A DNA stretch of 64,000 nucleotides. Origin: Rutidosis leptorrhynchoides (taxonomy: Eukaryota > Streptophyta > Magnoliopsida > Asterales > Asteraceae). Under the pieces are notes generated by a model, which was given only the letters and a program-made list of their open reading frames with translations, was not told where the DNA came from and made no database searches. Shown here in pieces: positions 21,343 through 32,486 of the stretch (within the stretch, counting starts at the first letter, position 1; each line of letters begins with the position of its first letter). The stretch lies in contig NC_092336.1 in assembly GCF_046630445.1 (NCBI RefSeq), positions 209,277,501 through 209,341,500 of the forward strand, given 5' to 3'. Made by a program: the position numbers and the translations under genes.

Positions 21343-21486
21343 ATGTAAAATACAGAAAAAAAATAAAAGGGGCCGAACAGATCAGTCTGCACACACCGCA
21401 CCTACAAATAACTGCGAAAAACACCCGAAAAATCACACAAAAATCGAATTTTTTCACCAAAAATCATCAAATCTTTTAATAAAATC

Positions 21487-23511
21487 ATGTTGAGAAGGAT
21501 GCTATCAAGGAATTACTCAAGAAAAACAGTAAATTTCTACACCTAAACACCATTTAATCCGAAAATTAGTGTTCTTGAGCAATTTTATACCCAATTCGAT
21601 TTTGATGCTTTTTAGTGTAATTATGCTTAAATTGCTTGTGTATTAATGCTTGTATAACCTAGATTGATGCTATTTAACATGATTAGAAGCCTTAAACTTC
21701 AAATTTTGAGTAATCTAGGGTTTGTGTTCTTGAGTAATTTGGGGCTTTTTGATATAAACAAGTTATGGTCGATTTTTGTCATGAATTGTTGCTAAATTAA
21801 GTAGTGTAATATATTTAGGTAGTTAAATGATCCAAACTTTGAGCCTAAACATGATTTTGAGAATTAAAGTGGACTTTTTCAAGTTTAAAATTCATGAACT
21901 TGATTTTTAAGAGATAATGCCATTTGAAACTTGTTTAATTGCTAGTAATGATTATTTTGACATGTTATTTGAGTTGAATGCTTATGAACTTGGCGAACAT
22001 TTTCGTATATACTTATTTGAAAAAGTGTAGATTTGATAAAAATATGAAAATGAGCTTAAGTTTGATATAAATTGAACATGTCATTGTAATTATTTTGATT
22101 GATGATTTTGCTGACACTAATGCATATTTGGATGCAAAAAAATTGTGTTTGATGTGTTTTGCAGACTGAAAGGGGTGAATCTTCATCCCAAGCTCGCAAT
22201 GCTCCTCCTGAGAATGCGGAACAACAGGATGTTGATAGCTATTATAAACAAGATATACCTCATCCAGTTATGACATTTTCAGATATGCACTTGGAAGAGT
22301 TACACCCGAACTTGAGATTTGACATACGTTGGATAGATTATCCAAAATACCAAAGGGGCTTGCATACTCTTCATTCTAAAGTTGTTGAAGTACCTAGGGT
22401 AATAGAATGGGGACCATTAGAAGCTGTAGAATTGGCCGGGCCAATTAGAGAATTACTTACACAGAGGTATGGTAATTCTACTTTTAACGATTGGGTACGA
22501 TTATTCAGCATGCGTAGACCTGTATATAAAGTATGGTGTGAAGAATTATTGTGTAGTATAGAAATAAATGATCGGGTAGTTAGTTTAACCAATCGATCTT
22601 TTATTAGATTTTTGTTAGGAGGTTCGATGCGCCACATGTCTCTACTAGACATGGCTCAGGCCTTGCGTATATATACGCCGGAGGAGTTAGCATCTGCCGA
22701 TTGTAGAGGGTTGATATTGAACGGTAGGAAAATTGATAAAAATTTTGATACGCATGGTGTATGGAGTCAAATGACTAGCCATCACCGATTTAAAGGGGGA
22801 AATAACTCTTATTTGGATATAGATAGAGCACAGTTAAGAGTAATTCATAGGTTTTTAGCCAATTCGATTACACAACGAGGTAAGAATAAGGAAAAGGTAA
22901 ATGAACAGGATTTGTTTTACCACATGTGTATTCGAGACCCACAAAGCGCTGTAAGTATACCTTATTGTGTGGGTTATTATTTATCAGCTATGGTTAGGGG
23001 GATGAGACCGCATAGCATAATAGGAGGTGGTATATTTATTACTTTGATTGCTGAATATCTCGATGTGGATATAAGTCGGGGGAGATTATTAGTCGAAGAA
23101 CCAGAACCCCGCGATACAATAGGTTTAAATGTATACCATGGTGCGAAGGTTTTGAAGAGGCGAAATAACGCCGCAGTACAATACCATGGTAGACATCTAC
23201 AGGTTGAGAGAAACCAACAGCCAGGTAATGTGGGAGGGGAAAATGAAATGACAGAAATGCAAAGGTTTATAGCTTCACAAGAGTATGAAAATGCTAGACA
23301 TCGAGCATTTGAAGATTGGCAAGTTCATCAAAACCAAATCATAGCTCATTGCCAACATGTAGGTAGAAACTATATTCCTACTCAATCGCCCGTATTTCCT
23401 CCCTGGTCTATAGAGATCCAACCACCGTATCCTACGTATAACCCAGCCGAAGCATTCTATAACACATACGGTTATGCATGGAACCCCTACTGGTATCAGT
23501 ATCATCCCTAG
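21487..23511 (+). CDS. ATHILA ORF-1-type gene of D, predicted two exons
   Basis: The large frame 22165-23511 lacks an early ATG and opens right at a splice acceptor (TGTTTTGCAG|A, AG at 22163-22164). Upstream, an ATG at 21487 starts a 14-codon basic exon ending at a donor-like ACA|GTAAAT (21529); joining 21487-21528 to 22165-23511 is phase 0 at both ends, giving about 463 residues. The protein resembles the ATHILA ORF-1 family (Pfam PF03078 by recollection): an RWIDYPKY region, SIEINDRVVSLTNRSFIRFL, an H-rich RFLANSIT segment, then a Pro/Tyr-rich tail with an EYENARHRAFEDWQ helix. Such genes follow integrase in Athila elements and are often called env-like, but I see no signal peptide or clear membrane segment here. 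Function unknown. Confidence 0.72.
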
Positions 23512-25574
23512 TCCACTTAGTTTTATTTATTTTATTATTTGTAATGTTAATACATTTAATACTTATGTTAATATTGTAATAGTTTTTATAATTTTCTAAC
23601 TTTTATTATTAGATTTTAATAATTTTTGAATGTGGGGTAATATACCAAACTTCAAAAATATGTATATATGTTTGCAGTTTATCTTATGTACACAACAGGG
23701 TAAAACAACGCATTTTTAAAGACTGGCATTAAGTTCAGCAAAAGCAACTAATTTTGACGACAAGATGCAAAATATATGTGAAATAACAACAAGACGGAAT
23801 GAACAAATGATGTGCACCATTTATCATTCAACACAAACAACAATATGTTTGGAAACTTTGGTAAAATTTAATCATTTCTACGCTAATCACCCTCAATAAT
23901 TTAAATTGTTACTAATTTCTTGCAAATGAGCGCATTGCAAGATCTTAAGTGTGGGAATGTGTTAAATTCTTTCGGATTTTAAGAATTTTTATCTTAAACA
24001 CTTGGTTACCATTAAAAATACTAGTAAAGTAGTAGTTGTATTAGAATCTAGTGCTCTCTGATAATAAAGAACAGCCCTAGTCTTATATACTGACTACCCA
24101 ATTCTAGTAAAAATTTTCAGTTAAATGAACTCAAAATCATGTTTAAACATATTTATGAACGATAAAACTAGGTGTTAACACCAAAATTATTGTTACCTTG
24201 GAAAGGACAAAAATTGAGAAACAAACTAAAATGTTAGAATTCATTTAAAATGGAATAGAGGACAATAAAAAGGAAAATAAAAGCCAAGTGTGGGAAAATT
24301 TACCAAGTTATTTTAAACATATGTCACATATTTCTGTAACAAATAACTGAAAATACTTTTGCTTTGGACTAAACTAAACTGTTTTACCCGATGAAAGAAA
24401 AGAAGAGATGGATCTACACGATGAATCAATTCCATCATTAAAAGGAAGTAGAGTCTTCCGAAAAAGAAACGCGCTTCTTGATTTAGGTCAGGAAGTTGTC
24501 GTCCAGACCAGCTGTAGGTTGACGAAAAATCTAGAAAAGTCATCTCTAAAATCAGCAGGAAATCCACGGACCTCAACATAAAACAGGGTCGCCAAGTGGT
24601 CAGATTTATCCTAACCATGAGAAGGATTTATCTCGTACAATGGGGGGCACCGTGCAAATTAGCTTGATAAGACTAATGAATCAGATCCCCAGAAAGGATA
24701 ATCTCCTTAAAGATTAAAAATCAGCTTATAAGCCTGATATTACTCAATCCTTGAGATTGACCTTAAAGATTGAGAACTCAAACTCATGGAATTCAATGAT
24801 ATCTAAACTCGAGCTTGAACGAGAAAAATATTTTGATCAAATTACAAACCGATTTGTTTTCTGAAAACCCATTTTCAATGCGTTCATTACCATTGAACGT
24901 AAAATCCTAGGAATTCACCTGGAATTCATTAGGTCACCTGAATCAAATCGGGTGTCAACCGTAAGAACGGTGGTTGCATAGCATGGTCAAAGACAGGACC
25001 TTGTGCCAGACCGAAAAATCATAAGGGTGAGCTTTACTATTGCTCCTACCAAGGATAGTAATTGCGTCCGACACGTTATAGACCATAATTAAAAGCATGT
25101 CAGGGGACATTGCCTTAACAGTTGCTTGTTCAACGCCTTCCTTTACAACCGGACGGTAGTTTACCGAAAGGTAATATACGGAGCAAGTATACTGGACGTG
25201 TTGCTTTCCTAATACAAGGCTAGCAAGTGGGTGACACAAAACTGCAACTTTTGAGCTAAAATTTTTAAATCTGAAACCCACCAAACCCACAAAAAGAATT
25301 TGCAAACACCGGTGAAAGGTTATTCCGGAAAACTTATCTAGGATAAAAGCTAGATTGAATTTTAAAAAAGATCAAATGTTTTCATAAAGATCCAATTTCC
25401 TTAAAGGATCTAAATTTTATAGTCATGTGGGACTGTAAACCACATCGTTACTACCATTGTTTATACCACCGTAAAGAAATCACAGATGTACAAAGTGTGA
25501 AGAATAAATAAGTGATTCTAGTATTTCAAGACTATATTGCTTGAGGACAAGCAACGCTCAAGTGTGGGAATATT
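23512..25574 (+). other. Element D 3' non-coding region and polypurine tract
   Basis: About 2 kb without supported genes; frames at 24313-24618 and 24955-25305 (minus) lack domains. The phrase AAGTGTGGGAA recurs at 23947, 24283 and 25560, the last (AAGTGTGGGAATATT, 25560-25574) being the polypurine tract that abuts the 3' LTR. Confidence 0.75.
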
Positions 25575-27564
25575 TGATAATGCTAAAAACGAACATATAT
25601 TTCATAGCATTATTCCTCAAGAAAGACAAGCTTTTAGTTGCAATTGTCCTATTTACAAGTGATTCTCGTTTAAATAATAAAAAGATGAAGACAAAAGACA
25701 GATTCGACGAATTGAAGACGCAAACGATCAAAAAGCTCAAAAGTACAAAAGACAATCAAAGAGGTTCCAATTATCGATAAGAAACGTCTCAAAATTACAA
25801 GAGTACAAGATTCAAAACGCAAAGTACAAGATATTAAAATGTACGCAAGGACGTTCGAAAATTCGGAACCGGGACCAGAGTCAACTCTCAACGCTCGACG
25901 CAACGGACTAAAAATTACAAGTTAACTATGTATATAAATATAATATAATATATAATTAATTCTTAAAATTAATATATATATTATAATATATTTATAAATC
26001 GTCGGCAAACAAAGAGCCAAAGCTGGGTGAGCTGTAATTTCAAACTCTGCGAGTTGCGGAGTTTGAAGGCAAAAAATTACGCGACTCGCGGAGTCCCCCT
26101 GGACGAAAATTCCTATAAAAGCCAGCGAATTCTGATCGTAAAAATATCCTAAAAAATCTCTCTTTCTCTATATGTATACATAAATATTTATATTTTAATT
26201 TTAATTTTAATTTTAATCCTAATAATAAGGGTATGTTAGCGAATGTTGTAAGGGTGTAAGTCGAAATTCTGTCCGTGTAACGCTACGCTATTTTTAATCA
26301 TTGTAAGTTATGTTCAACCTTTTTACATTAATGTCTCGTAGCTAAGTTATTATTATGCTTATTTAAAACGAAGTAATCATGATGTTGGGCTAATTACTAA
26401 AATTGGGTAATTGGGCTTTGTACCATAATTGGGGTTTGGACAAAAGAACGACACTTGTGGAAATTAGACTATGGGCTATTAATGGGCTTTATATTTGTTT
26501 AACTAAATGATAGTTTGTTAATGTTAATATAAAGATTTACAATTGGACGTCCCTATAAATAACCATATACACTCGATCGGACACGATGGGCGGGGTATTT
26601 ATATGTACGAATAATCGTTCATTTAACCGAACACGGGAATGGATTAATAGTCACTAGAATTATTAAAACAGGGGTGAAATTATGTACAAGGACACTTGGC
26701 ATAATTGATAACAAAGTATTAAAACCTTGGGTTACACTCAGTCGACATCCTGGTGTAATTATTAAACAAAGTATTAAAATCTTGTTACAGTTTAAGTCCC
26801 CAATTAGTTGGAATATTTAACTTCGGGTATAAGGATAATTTGACGAGGACACTCGCACTTTATATTTATGACTGATGGACTGTTATGGACAAAAACCAGA
26901 CGGACATATTAAATAATCCAGGACAAAGGACAATTAATCCATGGGCATAAAACTAAAATCAACACGTCAAACATCATGATTACGGAAGTTTAAATAAGCA
27001 TAATTCTTTTATTTCATATTAAATTTCCTTTATTTTATATTTAATTACACTTCTAATTATCGCACTTTTATTTATTGTTATTGTATTTAATTGCACTTTT
27101 AATTATCGTACTTTTTAATTATCGCAAGTTTATTTTATCGCACTTTTATTTATCGCAATTTCATTATCGTTATTTACTTTACGCTTTAAATTAAGTCTTT
27201 TATTTATTTAATATTTTACATTTTGTTTTAACTGCAACTAAAGTTTTTAAAATCGACAAACCGGTTATTAAACGATAAAAACCCCCCTTTATAATAATAA
27301 TATTACTTATATATATATTTGTATTTTTATAAAATAAAACTAATATAGCGTTAAGCTTTGTGAAAAACTATTACATGTGGAACGAACCGGACTTACTAAA
27401 AACTACACTACTGTACGATTAGGTACACTGCCTATAAGTGTTGTAGCAAGGTTTAAGTATATCCATTCAATAAATAAATAAATATCTTGTGTAAAATTGT
27501 ATCGTATTTAATAGTATTTCCTAGTAAAATTTAAGCTATTTTATATACACCTCGCATAACATCA
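25575..27564 (+). repeat. Element D 3' LTR
   Basis: 1,990 bp, nearly identical to 10652-12652, including the palindrome pair (about 26044-26094) and TATA box (26114-26121). It lacks part of the (ATTTT)n tract. It ends ACATCA followed by the target duplication AAGAT (27565-27569). Confidence 0.95.
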
Positions 27565-29759
27565 AAGATCAAGAATATCCATTTAATCTCAGCAACTTTT
27601 CATTCTAAACCAAGGTAATAACCATATTCAAGCTTTGGTTCAATTCTTATAAATATAACTATCTTAATTCAAGTAGTAATCTTACTTGAACTTGTTTCAT
27701 TCCATGGTTATACTTCAAGAACTTCCAAGCCATCAAAGATCCTTTGAAGCTCAAGTCTATTTCTCATCATTTCCAGTAGGTTTACCTACTATACTTGAGG
27801 TAGTAATGGTGTTCATAACCTTGTTCAATTCATACCTATATAACTATCTTATTCGAAAAATATAACTTGTAATCACTAGAACAAAGTTTTGTTAATTATA
27901 AACTTGTTTGCAAAAAAAGTTAATCCTTCTAACTTGACTATTAAAAACAACTTAACACATGTGTTATATTTATATGATATGCTAACTTAATGATTTAAAA
28001 CTTGAAAACACGACGAACACCGTAAAACTGGACATACGCTGTCATAGTAAAACTGGGGAATGTTTTCGATTGGAAAATTAAAAACTATCATAATCTGTGA
28101 TTTAAAAGTTGTTCTTCTAGAAAAATGATATTTCATATGAACATGAGACTATATCCAAAAATCTTGGTTAAACTCAAAATAGAAGTATGTTTTTCAAAAT
28201 GGTCATCAAGATGTCGTTCTTTCGACGAAAATAACTACCTCTTTCAAAAATGACTTGTAATCTGTAACTCTGACTACAAACCACCAATTTTCAGTTTAGT
28301 TTTACAAATTTTAGTTCGTTACGAAACCATAGCAATTTGATTCACTCAAAACGGATTTATAATGAAGAAGTAATGAGCAAAACAATATTGGTTAAAAATG
28401 GCAAAAATGACTACGTGATGATTTTACAAGAATCTATACTAAGCACATCCTAGCTAACTTTTCTTGTATTATACATGTATTCTAACATGTTATGAGAATT
28501 TCCATGTAATATACTAGTCTCGGATGAGTCCGAGACAATATCATGTAATCTTGATTAGTTAAGACATTAGTTACACAATACGTCGGATAAATCGAAAGAC
28601 CCACATACACAATACGTGTAACTACAATAGCGGTATCGTGGGTCATGATTGAGTCTTATACAATATGTGTATACTATGTTTTGATTATTACAGGGTGATA
28701 TTTTGAATTATGTACGTACTACTAACATTGGACTACTAATTGTGGACTACTAACGTTGGACTGCTAACTTGACAACTTAAATCGTCATCACGTAAATAAA
28801 AATATGATGTGAATATATTTCTATCATACCTTGATATATATGTATATATTTGTTATAGGTTCGTGAATCGACCCGTGGCCAAGTCTTATTTCCGACGAAT
28901 TGAAAATCTGTGAAATTGAGTTATAGTCCCATTTTTACTACCTAATATTTTTGGGATGAGAATACATGCAGTTTTGTAAATGTTTTACAAAATAGACACA
29001 AGTACTTGAAATTATATTCTATGTTGGATTACGATTACCGAATATCACCCATTTTAGCTTGGTAGCCTAAGAATTAGGGAACTGACCCCTAATTGACGCG
29101 AATCCTAAAGATAGATCTATCGGGCCCAACAAGTCCCATCCGGGTTACGGATGCTTTAGTACTTCGAATTATTATTACAGACGAGAGGATTCTGTTTTGG
29201 GGATATTCTATATGCAGCTTGTTAATGTCGGTTACCAGGTGTTCAACATATGAATGATTTTTATACATAGGTTATGTGTATCATGTTTTGTACACGAGAT
29301 ATGTGTGCTGTTAAATAATTGAAATCTTGTGGTCTATTATTACTATTTATGATATAGGTTAAACCTATAACTCACCAATATTTTTGTTGACGTTTAAAGC
29401 ATGTTTATTCTCAGGTGATTCTTAAGAGCTTCCGCTGTCGCATGCTAAATAAAGACAAGAATTGGAGTCAGCATGCTTGTATGATAATGTTTAAAAACTG
29501 CATTCGGAAAACACTTTGTTGTATCATATTATTATAAACCATTATGTAATGGTCGTGTGTAAACATTATATTTTAGAGTATCATTACTTGATAATCTACA
29601 TTTTATCTTTTAAAACTTTGTCGATAAAATAAAGGTTATGGTTTGTTTTAAAAGAAAAATGAATGCAGGGTTTGAAAAACATCTCATATAAAGGTCAAAA
29701 CCTCGCAATGAAACCGATTGTTATGGAACATTTATAATCGATATGAACGGGGTATTTCA
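27565..29759 (+). repeat. Element C 5' LTR, second part
   Basis: Resumes the LTR interrupted by D and aligns with about 36641-38836 of the 3' LTR. Contains a perfect 8-bp hairpin at 28517-28536 and the Tekay-family block AACTCACC...GTTGACGTTTAAAGC (29367-29405). Ends GGTATTTCA before the primer site. Confidence 0.9.
28517..28536. repeat. 8-bp perfect hairpin conserved in both C LTRs
   Basis: GTCTCGGA, loop TGAG, TCCGAGAC; the identical sequence is in the 3' LTR at 37593-37612. It lies in the probable transcribed part of the LTR, so could form in RNA. Confidence 0.7.
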
Positions 29760-29761
29760 AT

Positions 29762-29773
29762 TGGCATCAGAGC
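29762..29773 (+). promoter_or_regulatory. Element C primer binding site
   Basis: TGGCATCAGAGC, 2 nt after the LTR end, one mismatch from the initiator-Met-tRNA complement TGGTATCAGAGC. Confidence 0.85.
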
Positions 29774-29965
29774 GTTGGTCTTAGAGAACCATAAAATTTG
29801 CATTAGTGTGTCTAAACGAGTTTATTAGGATGCATTAGTGAGTCTGGACTTCGACCGCGTTTGTTTTAACGATTGCTTAACACTTTTGTTGAAAACTATA
29901 TATTTTTAACATGTAAATATTATGTGATATATTAATCTCTTAACGTGCTTGCTATTGTGTGATAG

Positions 29966-30196
29966 ATGTCTACTTCTAGTATAAATCTCATCGACTCACC
30001 TAATAACAATGAAGAGTCAGATGTATTTTGGGAAGATTCACAAATTCCGGAAGAAGAACCGGAAGAAGAGGAACCGGAAGAAGAGGAACTGGAAGAAGAA
30101 GAAGAACTGAAAGAAGAAGATCCGGAAGAGGAAATGTTAAAAATCACAGAAAAGCAGTTAAATAAGAAAAATCCTCAACCAATGGATCAAAGTTAA
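29966..30196 (+). CDS. Acidic extra ORF 1 of element C
   Basis: 76 codons from ATG 29966, first frame after the leader. After a Ser-rich start comes VFWEDSQIPEEE, then about 35 residues that are mostly Glu/Pro from a GAA/GAG-rich repeat, then a basic tail (ITEKQLNKKN). No known domain. The next frame (30199) carries a second copy of the same plan, so this and ORF 2 may be halves of one extra protein split by a stop and a frameshift. Extra ORFs upstream of gag are known in some plant Ty3/gypsy elements; their role is unknown. Confidence 0.5.
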   Translation: MSTSSINLIDSPNNNEESDVFWEDSQIPEEEPEEEEPEEEELEEEEELKEEDPEEEMLKITEKQLNKKNPQPMDQS

Positions 30197-30198
30197 AA

Positions 30199-30597
30199 AT
30201 GGTTTATGGTGTCTCCGTGGAGGAAGAAAAATATTGGGAAGATTACCAATTTTCTGATGAATCGGATCCAGATGAGGATTCCGATGAAGTAATAGAAATT
30301 ACCACGACCCAATTTAATAAAGAAAAAGAAAACAATAAGGGAAAAGCTATTAAAATAGAGAAACCCGATCCCAAACCCGGTGAACTCTATGTTACCATGA
30401 AATACCCTGATGGAATATACCGTAAACACCCGTATTTCTTAAACTTTAACTATAGCCCGGGAACATCTAAGAGACCAGATTTTTCCAAACCATTTGTGAA
30501 AAGGACTCCTCGTATGAGTTCTGGCCCATTTATCCCTAGGAAATTAGCAAAACGAACCGAGTCTGAGGAAGAAGAAGAAGAAAATAAGTCTGAATAA
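30199..30597 (+). CDS. Acidic extra ORF 2 of element C
   Basis: 132 codons (GTG/ATG near 30199). The start repeats the plan of ORF 1: YWEDYQFSDESDPDED, then ITTTQFNKEKENN. It continues with a less biased segment (KPGELYVTMKYPDGIYRKHP, and PRMSSGPFIPRKLAKR) and an acidic tail. The non-repetitive part and length suggest a real, once-selected protein. No family recognised. It precedes gag by about 360 bp. Confidence 0.5.
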   Translation: MVYGVSVEEEKYWEDYQFSDESDPDEDSDEVIEITTTQFNKEKENNKGKAIKIEKPDPKPGELYVTMKYPDGIYRKHPYFLNFNYSPGTSKRPDFSKPFVKRTPRMSSGPFIPRKLAKRTESEEEEEENKSE

Positions 30598-30956
30598 AGA
30601 GTTATGTCTCAACAGCTACCAATACTTCACGCTTTGTATAATAGATATCGTGTACTATACTTCATGTAAAATAATGGTATTGTTTGATTGTAAGATATTG
30701 TATCGAAAGTTTAAGTGTGAAGTATTAATGAATTAAGTTTTTCATGATAGAATATTATTTTGATAGTAGTAGTTAATTTTTGTACTAGCTATTAAGTATG
30801 AACTTTAACGGGTAGGTACTACCCGAATTAAAATTATAAAACGCTAATATGAAGAAAAAGCTTTTATAAAGAAGTTCATATTATGCTACAAAATACTATT
30901 CACTACTATAATATTCTATATGATTAACTTAACTCTTTTGGCTATTTTTGAAGAAA
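30598..30956 (+). other. Spacer between the extra ORFs and gag of C
   Basis: AT-rich, no gene seen. Contains ACGGGTAGGTACTACCCG (30809-30826), an inverted repeat whose left half (ACGGGTAGGTACT) recurs just before the 3' LTR (35467-35479). Confidence 0.5.
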
Positions 30957-32125
30957 ATGGCACCGACTACTCGACAAAACTTGAATATGAGCGAGGAAGA
31001 ATTCTGTACTTTTCTCACAACGAACATAGCCGCAGTACAGGCTGCAATGCATAATAACAACAATAATTCAGGGTCCAGCAGTGGAACAAATTCCGCAAGA
31101 AATCGTGTAGGATGCTCCTACAAGGAATTTACTGCCTGTAAACCCCTTGAGTTCGATGGAACCGAAGGACCAATCGGATTAAAACGGTGGACCGAGAAGG
31201 TCGAATTGGTGTTTACCATAAGTAAATGTACTGAAGAAGACATGATAAAGTACGCTACACATACCTTCATAGGTACTGCGTTAACATGGTGGAACACCTA
31301 TCTCGAGCAGGTGGGACAAGATGCTGCTTATGCACTACCGTGGTCAGCATTCAAATACATGATGAATGAGCAGTACCGTCCTAGAAACGAGGTCAATAAG
31401 CTCAAGGTAGAGCTTAGAGGATTACGAACACAAGGATTAAATATTACCACATACGAACGAGTTGTGCCTATTGTGTCCAAGAGTGTTCGAATATGAAGAA
31501 GAGCATATCAACGCGTTTGTAAAAGGATTACCAGAAAGGATTCAGGAGGATATGAGTTCAAACGCGCCCACCTCCATGCAAAAGGCAAGTCGAATGGCTC
31601 ACAAACTCATAAACTAGATTGAGGGAAGAATTAAAGAGCAAGCGGTCGAGGAGGCCAAAATGAAGCAAGTCAAGAGAAACTGGGAAGAAAATAGTGATAA
31701 GGGTTAGCAAAACAACCACAACAATCACAACCACAATCATAACAACAACCGCAACATTAATCGCAACAACAATTGCAATCCCAACAACAACTACAATAAC
31801 AACAACAACCACAACAACCATCCCAACAACAATAACAACCGTAACAACAACAATCCCAATAACAACAAGAGGCAGAAAAAGCCATGCCAAAGGTGTGAAG
31901 GATACCCTCCGACTGGGTTTTGCACGACATCATGTACTAAGTCTAATAGAAATGGTCATGGTGCGATGAAGTGTGAAGTCTACAAACCAATGACTAACAG
32001 AATTAAAGAAACAAATAATGTCAAAACAAATAATGTCGCCGTTGTTTGTTATGGATGTGGAAAACTGGGCTACTTCAAGATTAATTGCCCGAACCAAGGG
32101 AATACTAATGGGCAAGGCCGTGGAA
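30957..32125 (+). pseudogene. gag: Element C gag, frameshifted
   Basis: ATG at 30957 (MAPTTRQNLN) starts a chromovirus gag: the CKPLEFDGTEGPIGLKRWTEK block at 31137-31200 (two halves), TALTWWNTYLEQVG at 31276-31317, then a frame change near 31455 after which the true frame resumes in a different phase (EEHINAFVKGLPERIQ). Further stops lie near 31617 and 31707. An Asn-rich linker (31708-31870) follows, then a cysteine-rich segment and a zinc knuckle CYGCGKLGYFKINC (32049-32090) in which the usual His is Tyr. Non-functional as it stands. Confidence 0.85.
31700..31870 (+). repeat. AAC/ACA-rich tract encoding an Asn/His run in gag
   Basis: Imperfect AAC-type triplets; in the gag frame it encodes an Asn-rich linker with scattered His, Arg and Pro. 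On the other strand it reads as poly-Val, which is an artefact. Confidence 0.85.
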
Positions 32126-32472
32126 GAGTCTTCAACATTAATGAGATAGAAGCGCAGGAAGACCCGGAGCTTGTTACGGGTACATTTCTTATTGACAATA
32201 AATCTTCTTATGTTTTATTTGATTCGGGTTCAGATAGAAGCTATATGAGTAGAGATTTTTGTACCAAATTAAGTTGCCCTTTAACGCCTTTGGATAACAA
32301 ATTTTTACTTGAATTAGCAAACGGTAAATTAATTACAGCAGATAAAATATGTCGGAATATAGAAATTAAATTGGTTGGCCAAACGTTTAAGATTAATTTG
32401 ATACCTGTAGAGTTAGGAAGTTTTGATGTGATAATTGGCATGGACTGGTTAAAAAAGAGAGAGCAGAGGTAG
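32126..32472 (+). pseudogene. pro: Element C aspartic protease
   Basis: Retropepsin with active site VLFDSGSDRSYMS (DSG, 32212-32250) and the conserved [10 protein letters not shown] (32422-32451). It lies directly after the zinc knuckle. The frame is lost about 32455 within an A-rich run, after which RT continues in another phase. Confidence 0.88.
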
Positions 32473-32486
32473 TTTGTTACAAAAAT

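Larger units (their letters stand above)
10652..27564 (+). mobile_element. Element D: near-complete Athila-lineage retrotransposon
   Basis: 16,913 bp, bounded by perfect 5-bp duplications AAGAT (10647-10651 and 27565-27569), LTR termini TGATAATG...CATCA, LTR lengths 2,001 and 1,990 bp. Order: LTR, TGGCGCC primer site, 1.5 kb leader, gag-protease-RT-RNase H-integrase in one frame with three stop codons, small zinc-knuckle-like ORF, ATHILA ORF-1-type gene, 2 kb 3' region with polypurine tract, LTR. It sits inside C's 5' LTR. LTRs differ at roughly 1.5 percent of sampled positions by eye, so insertion is young relative to C. Enzymatic motifs of protease, RT, RNase H and integrase are intact, so the element could have been active recently. 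Confidence 0.95.

Noticed and set aside
22165-23511. Calling the ORF-1-type protein an envelope glycoprotein
   Set aside because: No signal peptide, fusion peptide or convincing transmembrane segment is visible; the Athila ORF-1 label is safer.
28517-28536. Hammerhead ribozyme resemblance (GGATGAGTCC) in the C LTR hairpin
   Set aside because: The core reads CGGATGA rather than CTGATGA, there is no GAAA after stem II, and the sequence is fully explained as a simple hairpin.
31558-31969. Poly-Val/Ile minus-strand ORF and Thr-rich plus-strand ORF
   Set aside because: Alternative frames of the AAC-rich linker of element C gag.
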